A stretch of 64,000 nt of DNA from Cellvibrio fontiphilus (GCF_035317345.1 NZ_JAYKTU010000005.1); one strand, 5' to 3'; positions 36,640 to 47,500 are shown, counted from the first letter of the stretch. The notes: generated by a model from the sequence alone, not told the origin. Numbers and translations are program-made.

Positions 36640-37779
36640 GTGAGCGACAATTGTTTTATGGAATTTGAGTTAGACAGTCAGGCGGGCAGGGCGCGTCGCG
36701 GCCGGTTGAAATTTCCGCGCGGTACTGTGGAAACCCCTGCATTTATGCCAGTGGGCACCTACGGCACAGTAAAAGGTATGACCCCGCGGGATATTGAAGA
36801 CATAGGTGCTCAGATTATTTTGGGAAATACCTTTCACTTGATGCTGCGTCCTGGTACCGAAGTGATCAAGGCCCATGGTGATTTGCATGATTTTATGCAG
36901 TGGAAGGGCCCTATATTGACTGACTCCGGTGGCTTTCAGGTGTTTAGTTTGGGGAAGTTGCGCAAAATTACCGAAGACGGTGTTACCTTCAAATCGCCAA
37001 TCAATGGCAACAAAGTATTTATGGGGCCGGAAGAGTCGATGCAAGTTCAGCGCGATTTGGGTTCCGACATAGTTATGATCTTTGACGAGTGCACTCCCTA
37101 TCCTGCGACTGTTCATGAAGCGCGCGATTCCATGGAATTGTCATTGCGCTGGGCCAAGCGCTCCAAAATTGCCCATGGTGACAATCCCTCTGCCTTGTTC
37201 GGCATTGTCCAGGGAGGAATGTACGAAAACCTGCGCACTGAATCGCTGACTGGATTGGTGGAGATCGGTTTCGATGGTTATGCCATTGGTGGACTCTCGG
37301 TGGGGGAGCCAAAGGAGGATATGCTGCGCATCTTGGAGCATCTCACCCCACAAATGCCCAAGCACAAACCTCGTTATCTCATGGGAGTGGGTAAGCCTGC
37401 AGATCTTGTGGAGGGAGTGCGTCGCGGTGTGGATATGTTTGACTGTGTTATGCCGACCCGTAATGCCCGCAATGGCCACCTGTTTACCAGTGAAGGTGTT
37501 GTTAAGTTGCGCAATGCCAAGTATCGCGAAGATACTGGCCCGCTTGATGCCATGTGCGATTGCTACACCTGTAAAAATTTCTCCCGCGCCTACCTGCATC
37601 ACCTTGATAAATGCAATGAAATGCTGGGTGCCCAACTCAATACCATCCATAACCTGCGTTATTACCAGCGCATAATGGCTGATATGCGTGCAGCCTTGAG
37701 TAGTGGGACATTTGATGCCTTTTTGAGCGATTTTTATGGGCGACAGGGCTTGGATGTCCCACCGGCGCCGACTAGTTAA
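36640..37779 (+). CDS. tgt: tRNA-guanine transglycosylase
   Basis: 379 residues from the GTG at 36640; the ATG at 36658 (MEFELD, closest to the E. coli start) is also possible. It swaps guanine 34 for preQ1 in tRNAs with GUN anticodons. Signatures: PAFMPVGTYGTVKGM, TDSGGFQVFSL with the catalytic Asp, FDECTPYPA, GVGKPADLVEGV, and the zinc site CDCYTCKNF plus a later His. It follows queA by 24 bases. Confidence 0.96.
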   Translation: MSDNCFMEFELDSQAGRARRGRLKFPRGTVETPAFMPVGTYGTVKGMTPRDIEDIGAQIILGNTFHLMLRPGTEVIKAHGDLHDFMQWKGPILTDSGGFQVFSLGKLRKITEDGVTFKSPINGNKVFMGPEESMQVQRDLGSDIVMIFDECTPYPATVHEARDSMELSLRWAKRSKIAHGDNPSALFGIVQGGMYENLRTESLTGLVEIGFDGYAIGGLSVGEPKEDMLRILEHLTPQMPKHKPRYLMGVGKPADLVEGVRRGVDMFDCVMPTRNARNGHLFTSEGVVKLRNAKYREDTGPLDAMCDCYTCKNFSRAYLHHLDKCNEMLGAQLNTIHNLRYYQRIMADMRAALSSGTFDAFLSDFYGRQGLDVPPAPTS

Positions 37780-37790
37780 TACCGGCATCG

Positions 37791-37858
37791 TTGTTGGGCG
37801 CAAATTAGGGTTATAATCCGGCGCCCTTGACCATACCGCCGTCCACAATCGGACGGTG
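37791..37858 (+). promoter_or_regulatory. Possible secDF promoter and leader hairpin in the yajC position
   Basis: TATAAT at 37812-37817 is a perfect -10, with TTGTTG at 37791 only 15 bases away, so the promoter is tentative. An eight-bp hairpin (37837-37844 with 37851-37858, loop ACAATC) follows. The 172 bases between tgt and secD contain no open frame of yajC size. Confidence 0.35.
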
Positions 37859-37951
37859 TGCAAGTAAAAATAAGGTGGAATAGATTCGCGTGATTAGATG
37901 TAACGCTTGTGCGATTGCTAGTCTCCGCCACAGACAACTTGGGAAAACCCT

Positions 37952-39835
37952 ATGCTAAATCGCTATCCATTATGGAAATATCTGTTGCTACTTTTTTTTA
38001 CAGTAGTTGGCGTCGTTTATTCTATTCCTAACCTCTATGCGCCTGATCCGGCAATACAGGTCTCTGGCGATTCGAGCGCCAAAGTGATCGATGCGCCGGT
38101 CCTGGCCAAAATGGAGGAGGCACTAAAAGCAGCTAATATCGAAGCTTTTGGCGGCGAGGTGAATGAAAAAACAGCAATGCTGCGGATAAAAAAAGCAGAG
38201 CAGCAAATGCTTGCCCGCAAAACTGTCCAGCAGGCGCTTGGGGATGGTTATGTAGTTGCATTAAACACAGCCTCTACGACTCCTGCCTGGTTGCAGGCCT
38301 TGGGTGCCGAGCCACTTAAGTTGGGCCTTGATCTTGCGGGTGGTGTGCATTTTTTGCTGGAGGTAGACACAGCTTCTGCGGTTGCCAAACGCCAGGAAAT
38401 AAATGCCGATGACATGAAAGACAAGATGCGCAAAGCCAAGGTGCGTTACAGCTCCGTAGCTGCTCAAAAAGATAACCAGATTATCGCCAGATTCCGCACT
38501 GCGGAAGCGCGCGATGAAGCGATAAGCCTTTTGCGTAGCGATTATCCAACACTGCTATTTAGCAAAGCAGATGGAGATTCAGGTGCGAGTGAGTTCAGCT
38601 ACACCGCCAGTTTTACTGAAGCAGGTATTCGCGAAATAGAGGATTACGCACTCAGCCAAAACCTGATAACACTACGTAACCGTGTTAATGAATTGGGTGT
38701 GTCTGAGCCTATCGTGCAACGACAAGGTCGCAATCGTATTATCGTTCAGCTTGCGGGGATACAAGACCCGGCAGAAGCAAAACGAGTTATCGGTAAAACA
38801 GCCAACCTGGAGTTCCGTCTGGGTGCATCACCAGACACCTTGGTATCCAATAAAGAAGAGTTCCCTTTTAAAGATGAATTGATGCAAATGCAGCGTGGCA
38901 ATGCTGTATTGGAAAAGCAACTCATTGTCACTGGTGACCGCGTATCCAACGCTACCAGTAGTTTTGATCCTGAAACCAATCAGCCGCAAGTAAATATTAC
39001 TCTGGATAGTCTCGGTGGAACACACATGCACCGCGTAACCCGCAACAATGTGGGGCGTCAAATGGGCATTCTCTTCATTGAATACAAAACCCGTACACAA
39101 ATTGTGAAAAATGCGGCGGGCGAAGACGTAGAAAAGATGACCCAATATGTAGAGCGCAAAGTGATTAGCTTGGCAACTATTCAAAGTGCTCTGGGAGTGC
39201 AGTTCCGTATTACCGGTCTTGATAGTCCTGCTGAGGCTTCCGAGCTTGCCTTGTTGTTGCGTGCCGGCGCACTTGCTGCGCCCATGCACTTTGTGGAAGA
39301 GCGTACTATTGGTGCCTCTCTGGGTACAGAAAATATCAAAAACGGCGTGAATGCTACTCTTTGGGGGTTTGGTCTCGTCGTTTTATTTATGATTCTTGCT
39401 TATCGTGTGTTCGGTATTTTTGCCAATATCGCACTTGCATTAAACGTATTGTTAGTGATCACCATGTTGTCGATGTTTGGTGCAACCCTGACTCTTCCCG
39501 GTATCGCAGGCATAGTGTTAACCATCGGTATGGCGGTGGACGCCAATGTGTTGATTCACTCGCGTATTCGTGAGGAACTCAAAAATGGCGCTTCACCCCA
39601 ACAGGCAATTTATGCAGGTTATGAAAGGGCGTTTGTCACGATTCTTGATGCGAACTTGACGACATTGATTGTCGGTGTGATTTTGTTTGCGATAGGGACT
39701 GGTCCTATTAAAGGCTTTGCGGTCACATTAATCGTCGGGATTATAACTACCATGTATGCCTCTGTTAGCTGTAGTCGCGCCCTTGCCAATCTGGTTTATG
39801 GCCGCCGTAAAAACTTGCAAAAAATTTCGATTTAA
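37952..39835 (+). CDS. secD: Protein translocase subunit SecD
   Basis: 627 residues, ATG start with GGGAAA upstream. It has an N-terminal membrane helix (LNRYPLWKYLLLLFFTVV), a large periplasmic P1 domain with LGLDLAGGVHFLLEVD, QNLITLRNRVNELGVSEP and VIGKTANLEF, and a C-terminal five-helix RND-like part with GLVVLFMILAYRVFG and GMAVDANVLIHSRIREE. SecDF uses the proton gradient to pull proteins out of the SecYEG channel on the periplasmic side. secF follows by 12 bases. The yajC gene that usually precedes secD is absent here. Confidence 0.97.
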   Translation: MLNRYPLWKYLLLLFFTVVGVVYSIPNLYAPDPAIQVSGDSSAKVIDAPVLAKMEEALKAANIEAFGGEVNEKTAMLRIKKAEQQMLARKTVQQALGDGYVVALNTASTTPAWLQALGAEPLKLGLDLAGGVHFLLEVDTASAVAKRQEINADDMKDKMRKAKVRYSSVAAQKDNQIIARFRTAEARDEAISLLRSDYPTLLFSKADGDSGASEFSYTASFTEAGIREIEDYALSQNLITLRNRVNELGVSEPIVQRQGRNRIIVQLAGIQDPAEAKRVIGKTANLEFRLGASPDTLVSNKEEFPFKDELMQMQRGNAVLEKQLIVTGDRVSNATSSFDPETNQPQVNITLDSLGGTHMHRVTRNNVGRQMGILFIEYKTRTQIVKNAAGEDVEKMTQYVERKVISLATIQSALGVQFRITGLDSPAEASELALLLRAGALAAPMHFVEERTIGASLGTENIKNGVNATLWGFGLVVLFMILAYRVFGIFANIALALNVLLVITMLSMFGATLTLPGIAGIVLTIGMAVDANVLIHSRIREELKNGASPQQAIYAGYERAFVTILDANLTTLIVGVILFAIGTGPIKGFAVTLIVGIITTMYASVSCSRALANLVYGRRKNLQKISI

Positions 39836-39847
39836 GAGGCTGCCGCC

Positions 39848-41014
39848 ATGTCAAAAGAACTACGCATCATCAATTTTATGGGCATGAGGCATTACACCTC
39901 TGCGCTGTCCATCATTATCGTAATCATTTCGATTGGATCTCTCGCTATCAATGGCTTGAAGCTTGGTCTTGATTTCACTGGTGGTACCCAGTTGGAAGTT
40001 ATGCTCGACCGCCCGGCTGATCTCGATAAAATTCGGGAGGTATTGGAAAAAGAAGAATTGAAAAGTCCTGTTGCTGTGCTCTTTGGTTCGGATCAGGAAG
40101 TGATGATTCGCACCCAGGATCAGATGAAAGTAAAAGCACAGGAAAAGTTGGCTGTTGCTATCGCTGCGCTGGGAAATGGTGCCAGTCTCGAAGCATTGGA
40201 GCGCCCGGCGCGTGAACTAGAAGGATTTGCTGATGCTTTGGTGATAGCCAATATCAGCGAAGAATTGGTTCAACAGCAAAATTTATTCACTGCTGATAAA
40301 TATGGTCGTGTCCAGTATCAACAACGCGATGGCAAGCTGCTTGTTAATTTGGAAAACTCTATCGATTCTGTTTACCTTAACCAGATTATTCTTGATCTGG
40401 AGCAGGCGACAGGGGCAAATATCGAATTGCGCAGTAGTGAGTTTGTCGGGCCGCAAATTGGTGATGAATTGCGCGATCAGGGCGGCTTAGGCATGGTTGT
40501 CGCCTTTGTACTGGTTTTTCTTTATGTAGCTGTGCAGTTCCAGTGGAAGTTTTCAACGGGGGCAATCATCGGATTGGTTCATGACGTTATTGTAACCTTG
40601 GGCTTTTTTGCGTTCTTTCAGTGGGATTTCGATTTAACTGTGCTCGCAGCAATCCTTGCTCTTATCGGCTATTCGATTAACGATACCATCGTAATTTACG
40701 ATCGTATTCGCGAAAATTTCAGGATTTTACGTAAAACCAATCCGCATGAAGTTATCAATATTTCTATCACCCAAACATTGGGTAGAACAATCATGACTTC
40801 TGCCTCGGTATTTATTGTGCTTTTCTGTTTGTATTTCATCGCGGGAGAAGTATTGCAGGGTTTTGCTCTGGCACTGATTATCGGTATTGTTGCCGGTACT
40901 TATTCCTCTGTGTACATCTGTGCAAACATAACGGCTGCACTTGGTATTACTAAAGAAGATTTAATGCCCAAACCAAAAGAGGAGGATGGTGTCGAGGGGC
41001 ATGAGGCACCTTGA
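39848..41014 (+). CDS. secF: Protein translocase subunit SecF with enlarged periplasmic domain
   Basis: 388 residues, well above the usual 300-325. The N-terminal helix and GLDFTGGTQLEV (to residue 51), the EFVGPQIGDELR segment near residue 200 and the C-terminal helices (YSINDTIVIYDRIREN, TIMTSASVFIVLFCL) are typical. Between about residues 105 and 175 lies roughly 70 residues of extra periplasmic sequence. It works with SecD in proton-driven protein export. A clean terminator follows the gene, so tgt-secDF or secDF ends here. Confidence 0.95.
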   Translation: MSKELRIINFMGMRHYTSALSIIIVIISIGSLAINGLKLGLDFTGGTQLEVMLDRPADLDKIREVLEKEELKSPVAVLFGSDQEVMIRTQDQMKVKAQEKLAVAIAALGNGASLEALERPARELEGFADALVIANISEELVQQQNLFTADKYGRVQYQQRDGKLLVNLENSIDSVYLNQIILDLEQATGANIELRSSEFVGPQIGDELRDQGGLGMVVAFVLVFLYVAVQFQWKFSTGAIIGLVHDVIVTLGFFAFFQWDFDLTVLAAILALIGYSINDTIVIYDRIRENFRILRKTNPHEVINISITQTLGRTIMTSASVFIVLFCLYFIAGEVLQGFALALIIGIVAGTYSSVYICANITAALGITKEDLMPKPKEEDGVEGHEAP

Positions 41015-41028
41015 TAATCCCTGTCTTA

Positions 41029-41061
41029 AACAACAGCGCCTTTTGGCGCTGTTGTTGTTTT
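41029..41061 (+). terminator. Terminator after secF
   Basis: CAACAGCGCC (41031-41040) pairs with 41045-41054 around TTTT, with flanking A/T pairs to 12 bp, then TTGTTTT. Confidence 0.88.
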
Positions 41062-41140
41062 CAGGGCATGATCTTTTAATCCTTGTGTGAGCAAAGAATT
41101 TCATCCATCTTTTCACTCAGTACACTTGCGGCAAACTCTT

Positions 41141-43150
41141 ATGATCGAACACATCAGCTTCAGTCCATCGCTACAGTTCAGCGACGATATTGAACTCCTG
41201 CGTGAAACGGTTGGGCGCTTTCAGCGAATTTTTAACGGCAGTGGTTACGGTTTTTGGGAATGGAACTTACAGACCCAGCACATTGAATGGTCTGGTGGGT
41301 TTTGGGAGCGTTTGGGTTATGGCCCCGAAGACGCGGAGAGTATTAGCGATGCCGGTAAAGTGCTCATGTATATGCACCCCGACGACCGCGAGTATGCAGT
41401 AGAAGCCGCGCGTCAGCATTTGCGCAGCGGCAAACCCCTGGATGTTTCCTATCGCATTAGAACCAAGTCTGGCGATTATATCTGGACTCAGGTGCGTGCC
41501 GATTCCCTGCGTAATGAAAGTGGCCAGGCTACGGTCATGTCCGGGGTCAATTTCGACATCACTGAAATTAAAAAAGTGGAAGCGGCCTTGCGCGAGAGTG
41601 AGGCGCGTCAGGTGCGGATTATCCAGGCCTCCAGTGATGGTATTTGGGAGTGGTACGCTGATCGTGGTGGTTTCCACTTCTCCCATCGCTGCTGGGAGTT
41701 GTTGGGGTATGACGACTTGGATGACGTGCTGACCGAGGGTGAGGATCGTTTAAAAATCTGGCGCAAGCATATTTACCCGCAAGACTTGCCCATTTTTGAT
41801 AATGCCTTGATTGAGCACATGGCTGGCCGTGCGCCCTTTGATGTTGAGTACCGGTTGGTGAGCCAGCAGGGCGATATTCGCTGGATTCGCGGCCGTGGTC
41901 GTGCGGTTTTTAATGATCAGGGCCAGCCAATCATGATGTCTGGCAGCAATATGGACATTACCGAAATCAAGCGAGCAGAAGAGCGCGTAATTCAAGCCAA
42001 AGAACAAGCAGAGCAGGCCAACCGCGCCAAATCTGAATTTTTATCCAGCATGAGTCACGAGCTGCGTACACCGCTAAATGCGATTCTCGGCTATACCCAA
42101 CTGTTTGAATATGACGGCAACCTCAAGCCCCAGCAAATTGAAAATGTGCGCGAGATTCGCAAAGCGGGAGAGCACTTGTTGCAACTGATTAATGATGTGC
42201 TCGATTTGGCCAAGATTGAATCGGGCAATATGACGGTTTCGTTGGAGCCGGTATTGGTGTCGCGCCTGATTAATGAATGCTTTACCCTCGTGCAACCGCT
42301 GGCTGATGCAAAAGGTATTCGCCTGAGTGCGAGCCTTGGACAGCTGAACAATACCTATGTAGTAGCGGACAATGTGCGGGTAAAACAGGTATTGCTCAAC
42401 CTGCTCAGCAATGCCGTGAAATACAATCGTGTTGGCGGCGAGGTTGAGGTTCATTTAGCGGTTGTGGACGGTCAGCAATTGCGCATCAGCGTGCGCGATA
42501 CAGGGCGTGGTATTCCATTGCAGCGCCAAAATGAGGTATTTCAGCCGTTTAATCGGTTGAGTGCTGAAAATTCCAATATCGAAGGTTCCGGTGTTGGTTT
42601 GGTTATTACCAAACAATTAGTAGAGATGATGAGGGGCAAGCTGGATTTTGTCAGTGAGGAGGGTGTTGGCACTACTTTCTGGATAGATTTTCCGATTGCC
42701 ACTGAGTGGAATGACGAGCCTATCCAAAAGCCATCCGGCACCAAAAACTACGCTCCTGCCAGTTTAAATGTCACTCGTTCCTGCAAGGTGTTGTACGTGG
42801 AGGACAACCCCACCAATGTGCGGTTACTGCGGCAAATTTTTGATCGTTACCCACAGTTAGAGTTGGAAGTGGCTGAGGAAGCTTTTCTGGGAATCTACAA
42901 GGCGCGTAGCCTCAATCCAGATTTGGTCATTCTGGATATCAACCTCCCTGGCATGGATGGTTATGAGGTGCTGAGTGTGCTGAAAAGCGACCCTTCGACC
43001 AGTGCGATTCCGGTAATCGGCTTGTCGGCGAATGCCATGCCCTATGATATAGAGCGAGGGCGCAGTGCCGGTTTTTTTGATTACCTGACCAAGCCGGTAG
43101 ATATTCATCGCTTGATTGATGTGTTTAACCAGTTACTCCACGATCATTAG
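41141..43150 (+). CDS. Hybrid sensor histidine kinase (PAS-PAS-HisKA-HATPase-REC)
   Basis: 669 residues from the ATG at 41141; a GTG at 41087 would add 18 residues. No membrane segments, so it senses in the cytoplasm. Two PAS/PAC domains (about 30-150 and 160-285) with GFWEWNL and WEWYADRGG, then HisKA with SHELRTPLNAI (His306), HATPase with NLLSNAVKYN, DTGRGIP and GSGVGLVITK, and a receiver domain with LYVEDNPTN and phospho-acceptor Asp599 in LVILDINLPGMDG. No separate response regulator adjoins it, so the output partner (an Hpt protein or a transcription factor) is elsewhere. The signal is unknown. Confidence 0.92.
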   Translation: MIEHISFSPSLQFSDDIELLRETVGRFQRIFNGSGYGFWEWNLQTQHIEWSGGFWERLGYGPEDAESISDAGKVLMYMHPDDREYAVEAARQHLRSGKPLDVSYRIRTKSGDYIWTQVRADSLRNESGQATVMSGVNFDITEIKKVEAALRESEARQVRIIQASSDGIWEWYADRGGFHFSHRCWELLGYDDLDDVLTEGEDRLKIWRKHIYPQDLPIFDNALIEHMAGRAPFDVEYRLVSQQGDIRWIRGRGRAVFNDQGQPIMMSGSNMDITEIKRAEERVIQAKEQAEQANRAKSEFLSSMSHELRTPLNAILGYTQLFEYDGNLKPQQIENVREIRKAGEHLLQLINDVLDLAKIESGNMTVSLEPVLVSRLINECFTLVQPLADAKGIRLSASLGQLNNTYVVADNVRVKQVLLNLLSNAVKYNRVGGEVEVHLAVVDGQQLRISVRDTGRGIPLQRQNEVFQPFNRLSAENSNIEGSGVGLVITKQLVEMMRGKLDFVSEEGVGTTFWIDFPIATEWNDEPIQKPSGTKNYAPASLNVTRSCKVLYVEDNPTNVRLLRQIFDRYPQLELEVAEEAFLGIYKARSLNPDLVILDINLPGMDGYEVLSVLKSDPSTSAIPVIGLSANAMPYDIERGRSAGFFDYLTKPVDIHRLIDVFNQLLHDH

Positions 43151-43279
43151 TTTATTGCCTTATTTTTCTCCTCCGGGGCAATCGCCCCGCTATTACTTCC
43201 CTGCCCAGTACCCCGCTTTGCATAAAGTTAATTAATGCAAAGTCGGGTGGCCTTTGCCCTTGGAATCTCTATTATTCTC

Positions 43280-43301
43280 AAAATGAACGATTGTTCATTT
43301 T
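43280..43301. promoter_or_regulatory. Candidate TetR-repressor operator of the RND efflux operon
   Basis: AAAATGAAC at 43280-43288 and its exact reverse complement at 43293-43301 with a 4-base spacer (GATT): an 18-base perfect dyad 65 bases before the start of the efflux operon. The operon ends with a TetR gene, so this is the likely operator. A second short dyad GTTGGT-AC-ACCAAC sits at 43325-43338. Confidence 0.65.
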
Positions 43302-43366
43302 CTTTCCCATTCTTGCTATCGGATGTTGGTACACCAACGAGTGGCAGTTGTTTAAGGAGTTTCAAG

Positions 43367-44539
43367 ATGATGTCTCGCTCTCGGGTTCAGGTTGTGCGCG
43401 CTGCGCCTTTTGCTGTCGCAAGCTTTTTCGTGTTGTTGTTGGCGGGTTGTGACGATGCAAATCCCGATGCAGCCAAAGCAGCCCAAGCGGTGCCAGAAGT
43501 GGGAGTGGTGACGGTTGCTGTGAGTAATTTGCCCTTGCAAACCGAGTTGCCGGGGCGCACATCGGCATTTCGCAAAGCGGAAGTACGCCCACAAGTTAGT
43601 GGGATTATTCAACAGCGGTTATTTACCGAAGGGACAGAGATCAAAGCGGGTACGGCGCTCTATCAGATAGATCCGGCAAGCTATAAAGCCGCTGTCTCCA
43701 GTGCCCAAGCCGAATTGGTTCGCACTCAAGCGGCACTGGCAGCCGCTGACGCCAGAGAAAAACGTTATCAAAATTTGGTGGCGATAAAGGCAATTAGCCA
43801 ACAAGACTACGACGATGCACTGGCCTCGCGGAATCAAGCCAAGGCTGCGGTTGCCGTTGCCCGGGCGGCGCTTGAGTCTGCCACTATCAATCTTGAATAC
43901 ACTCGTGTGCTGGCGCCGATTGATGGTGTGATCAGTAAGTCCGCCGTTACTGAAGGTGCGCTGGTCAATGCAGGCCAAGCCGATGTACTGGCCGATATAT
44001 TACAACTCGATCCCATCTATGTGGATGTGTCCCAGTCAGCCGATGAGCTGTTGCAGCTGCGTCGCCAAATGAAAAATGGCCAGGTTGTGGCCGTCGACTC
44101 TGCCAGTGTGCGCCTGTTATTGGAGGATGGCAGCGTCTACGAACACGAAGGGAGCTTGCAGTTTGCGGAAGTCGGGGTGAATGAGTCGACCGGTACGGTC
44201 ACCCTGCGGGCGCAATTCCCCAACCCTGACCGGTTGTTATTGCCGGGAATGTTTGTGCGTGCCCAGGTGGAAGAGGGGGTTCGCAATAATGCCATTTTGA
44301 TTGCCCAGCGCGGTGTGACTCGTGACCGCACTGGCAGTGCAACCGCTATGGTGGTTAACCGGGAGGGAATAGTGGAGCAGCGTCAGTTAATCACCGGCCG
44401 TGCTGTTGGTGATCAATGGTTGGTGTTGGATGGCCTGGCGGAAGGCGATCGGGTGATTGTAGAAGGGTTGCAAAAAGTGAAGCCCGGCGTGCCGGTAAAA
44501 ACGGTTCCCGCCGCCGATAGCAATTCAGCGGGGGAGTAA
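43367..44539 (+). CDS. RND efflux membrane fusion protein (AcrA/MexA type), lipoprotein
   Basis: 390 residues from the ATG at 43367, with AAGGAG seven bases upstream; the open frame reaches back to 43235 without similarity. The lipoprotein signal ends LLLAGC (Cys28). Family segments: ELPGRTSAFRKAEVRPQVSGII, coiled-coil hairpin about residues 95-165, LEYTRVLAPIDGVISKS and LLLPGMFVRAQVEEG. It bridges the RND pump to an outer-membrane channel, which is not encoded here. The RND pump gene follows by three bases. Confidence 0.95.
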   Translation: MMSRSRVQVVRAAPFAVASFFVLLLAGCDDANPDAAKAAQAVPEVGVVTVAVSNLPLQTELPGRTSAFRKAEVRPQVSGIIQQRLFTEGTEIKAGTALYQIDPASYKAAVSSAQAELVRTQAALAAADAREKRYQNLVAIKAISQQDYDDALASRNQAKAAVAVARAALESATINLEYTRVLAPIDGVISKSAVTEGALVNAGQADVLADILQLDPIYVDVSQSADELLQLRRQMKNGQVVAVDSASVRLLLEDGSVYEHEGSLQFAEVGVNESTGTVTLRAQFPNPDRLLLPGMFVRAQVEEGVRNNAILIAQRGVTRDRTGSATAMVVNREGIVEQRQLITGRAVGDQWLVLDGLAEGDRVIVEGLQKVKPGVPVKTVPAADSNSAGE

Positions 44540-44542
44540 GCA

Positions 44543-47500
44543 ATGGCCAGATTCTTCATCGATCGCCCGGTATTTGCCTGGGTGATTTCCATCATCATTA
44601 TGCTCGCGGGTGCGCTGTCCATCTTTAAGCTACCGGTTGCCCAATACCCTGATGTGGCACCGCCCGCGGTGAGTATTAGTGCTAATTATCCGGGTGCATC
44701 TGCGCAGACTGTGCAGGATACGGTCATCCAGATTATCGAGCAGGGGCTAACCGGTATCGACAATGTTCAATACATGTCATCCACCAGCGAATCCAGTGGG
44801 CGCGGTGAAGTCACCCTGACCTTCCTCGCGGGGACTGACCCGGATATTGCTCAGGTGCAGGTCCAGAACAAGCTGCAAACTGCTATGCCATTGTTGCCAC
44901 AAGAGGTGCAACAGCAGGGGATACGGGTGACCAAATCCTCTGCCGGGTTTTTGATGGTGATAGGTTTCGTCTCCAGCGATGGCCGCATGGATAAATACGA
45001 CATTGCCGATTATGTCGCCGCTAACGTGCAAGATCAGCTCAGTCGGGTCAACGGCGTAGGGCAGATCACCCTGTTTGGCTCCCAATATGCGATGCGTATC
45101 TGGCTGGATGCCAACAAACTCGCTACCTACAGCTTGACCAGCAGCGACGTTGCCACCGCTATTCGCGCGCAAAATGCGCAAATTGCGGCAGGCGAGTTGG
45201 GCGGCACACCCGCTTTGCCGGGGCAGGACATCAACGCCAGCATCGTGGTGCAGACACGCCTGTCTACCCCAGAGGAGTTTGGCAATATTCTGCTGCGCGT
45301 TAATCAGGATGCCTCACAAGTGCGTTTGAAAGATGTGGCGCGTATTGAGCTGGGCGGCGAAAACTACCAGTTTGAAACTGAGTACAACAATCGTCCGGCA
45401 ACCGGTCTGGCGATCACTCTGGCATCTGGCGCCAATGCGTTGGATACCGCTGATGCTGTGCGCAAGCGCATTGCCGAGCTGCAGGGTTTTTTCCCCCAAG
45501 GCCTGGAAATCGTCTATCCCTATGACACCACTCCCTTTGTGAAACTCTCTATTGAGGCGGTGGTAAAAACCCTGATTGAGGCCATCATTCTGGTGTTTTT
45601 GGTGATGTATCTCTTCCTGCAAAACTTCCGCGCCACGCTTATCCCTACCATTGCTGTACCTGTGGTGTTGTTGGGGACTTTTGCTGTGCTGTCAGTGTTT
45701 GGCTTCTCTATCAATACCCTGACCATGTTTGCCATGGTACTGGCGATTGGGTTGTTGGTGGATGATGCCATTGTGGTGGTGGAAAATGTGGAGCGGGTAA
45801 TGGCGGAGGAGGGGTTATCACCCCGTGAAGCAACCCGAAAATCCATGCAGCAAATTACTGGCGCCTTGATTGGTATCGCTTTGGTGCTCTCAGCGGTATT
45901 TGTACCCATGGCTTTTTTTGGCGGTTCTACCGGTGTTATTTATCGCCAGTTCTCCATCACCATAGTATCGGCGATGGTGCTCTCGGTAATAGTCGCACTC
46001 ACACTCACCCCCGCACTCTGCGCCAGTATGCTCAAACCGGTAAGCCACGACCATTATCAAAAAGGTGGTTTTTTTGGCTGGTTTAATCGCAACTTTAACC
46101 GTGCTACCGATGGTTATCAGCGCAGTGTTGGCGGCATGCTGGGCAAAACCGGTCGCTATATGGCCATTTATCTCGCGATTGTTGTCGTGCTCGGCTTGTT
46201 ATTTACCCGTTTGCCGGGGTCGTTTTTGCCCGATGAAGACCAGGGCATCATGTTTACCCAAATGACGCTGCCGGTGGGGGCGACCAAAGAGCGCTCTATG
46301 GCAGTGATGGACAGGGTGGAAAAGCATTATCTGGAAAACGAAGCAGATAATGTGCGTTCGGTGTTCTCGGTGATTGGTTTTAGTTTTAGTGGTCGCGGCC
46401 AAAATAACGGCATCGCTTTTGTGGGTTTGAAGGACTGGAGCCTGCGCACCGACGAATCCCAGCATGTGCAAAGTATCGCCGCCAGAGCTATGGGTGCCTT
46501 TTCGCAGATCAAGGAAGCTATGGTGTTTCCCTTTGTTCCGCCGGCGATCACCCAACTGGGAACATCTTCCGGCTTTAACTTGCAGTTGCAGGATTTGGGT
46601 GGACTAGGGCACGAGGCATTGATGCAAGCGCGCAATCAATTCCTCGGCATGGCAGCGCAGGACTCACGTTTGGTGGGGGTGCGCCCGAACGGTCAGGAGG
46701 ATAACCCCCAGTTTAAATTGGATGTCAATCAGGAAAAAGCTGCCGCATTGGGCGTTTCGCTCAGCGACATCAACGCCATCTTCTCCACCGTGTGGGCGGC
46801 ATCCTATGTAAACGACTTTATCGATAAAGGTCGGGTGAAAAAGGTTTTTGTACAGGGGGATGCCCAGTACCGCATGCTGCCTGAGGATGTCAAAAACTGG
46901 TACGCCCGTAATGACAAGGGCGAAATGGTTCCTTTCTCCGCGTTCACTTCCGGGCGTTGGATTTACGGTTCGCCTCGCCTTGAGCGTTACAACGGTGTGC
47001 CTTCGCTCAATATTATTGGGCAGGGTGCGCCAGGCGTCAGCTCTGGTGATGCTATGTTGGCTGCGGAGGAGATTATTGCCAAATTGCCGGCAGGTATTGG
47101 CTATCAATGGACGGGTATGTCGCTACAGGAGCGCGAATCGGGCAATCAGGCGCCGCTGTTATATGCGCTGTCGATCCTGATTGTATTCCTCTGCCTTGCT
47201 GCGCTATACGAGAGTTGGTCGGTGCCCTTTGCTGTCATTCTGGTGGTGCCATTGGGGATTCTTGGGGCCGTGGTATTTGCCATGGCGCGCGGCCTGTCCA
47301 ACGATGTGTATTTCCAGGTGGGTTTGCTTACCACGATTGGCCTTGCGGCAAAAAATGCCATCTTGATTGTTGAGTTTGCCAAAGCGCTCTACGAGCAGGG
47401 CATGGATTTGATTGCGGCAACTATGGAAGCCGTGCGCATGCGCTTGCGCCCGATTATCATGACCTCCCTCGCGTTTATGCTCGGTGTAACCCCGTTGGTG

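Noticed and set aside
37141..37863. 240-residue open frame on the minus strand
   Set aside because: Antisense to tgt, no recognisable domain; I saw no reason to prefer it to the conserved gene.
37780..37951. A remnant of yajC
   Set aside because: I read all frames of the 172-base gap and found no fragment like YajC; the gene is absent rather than broken.
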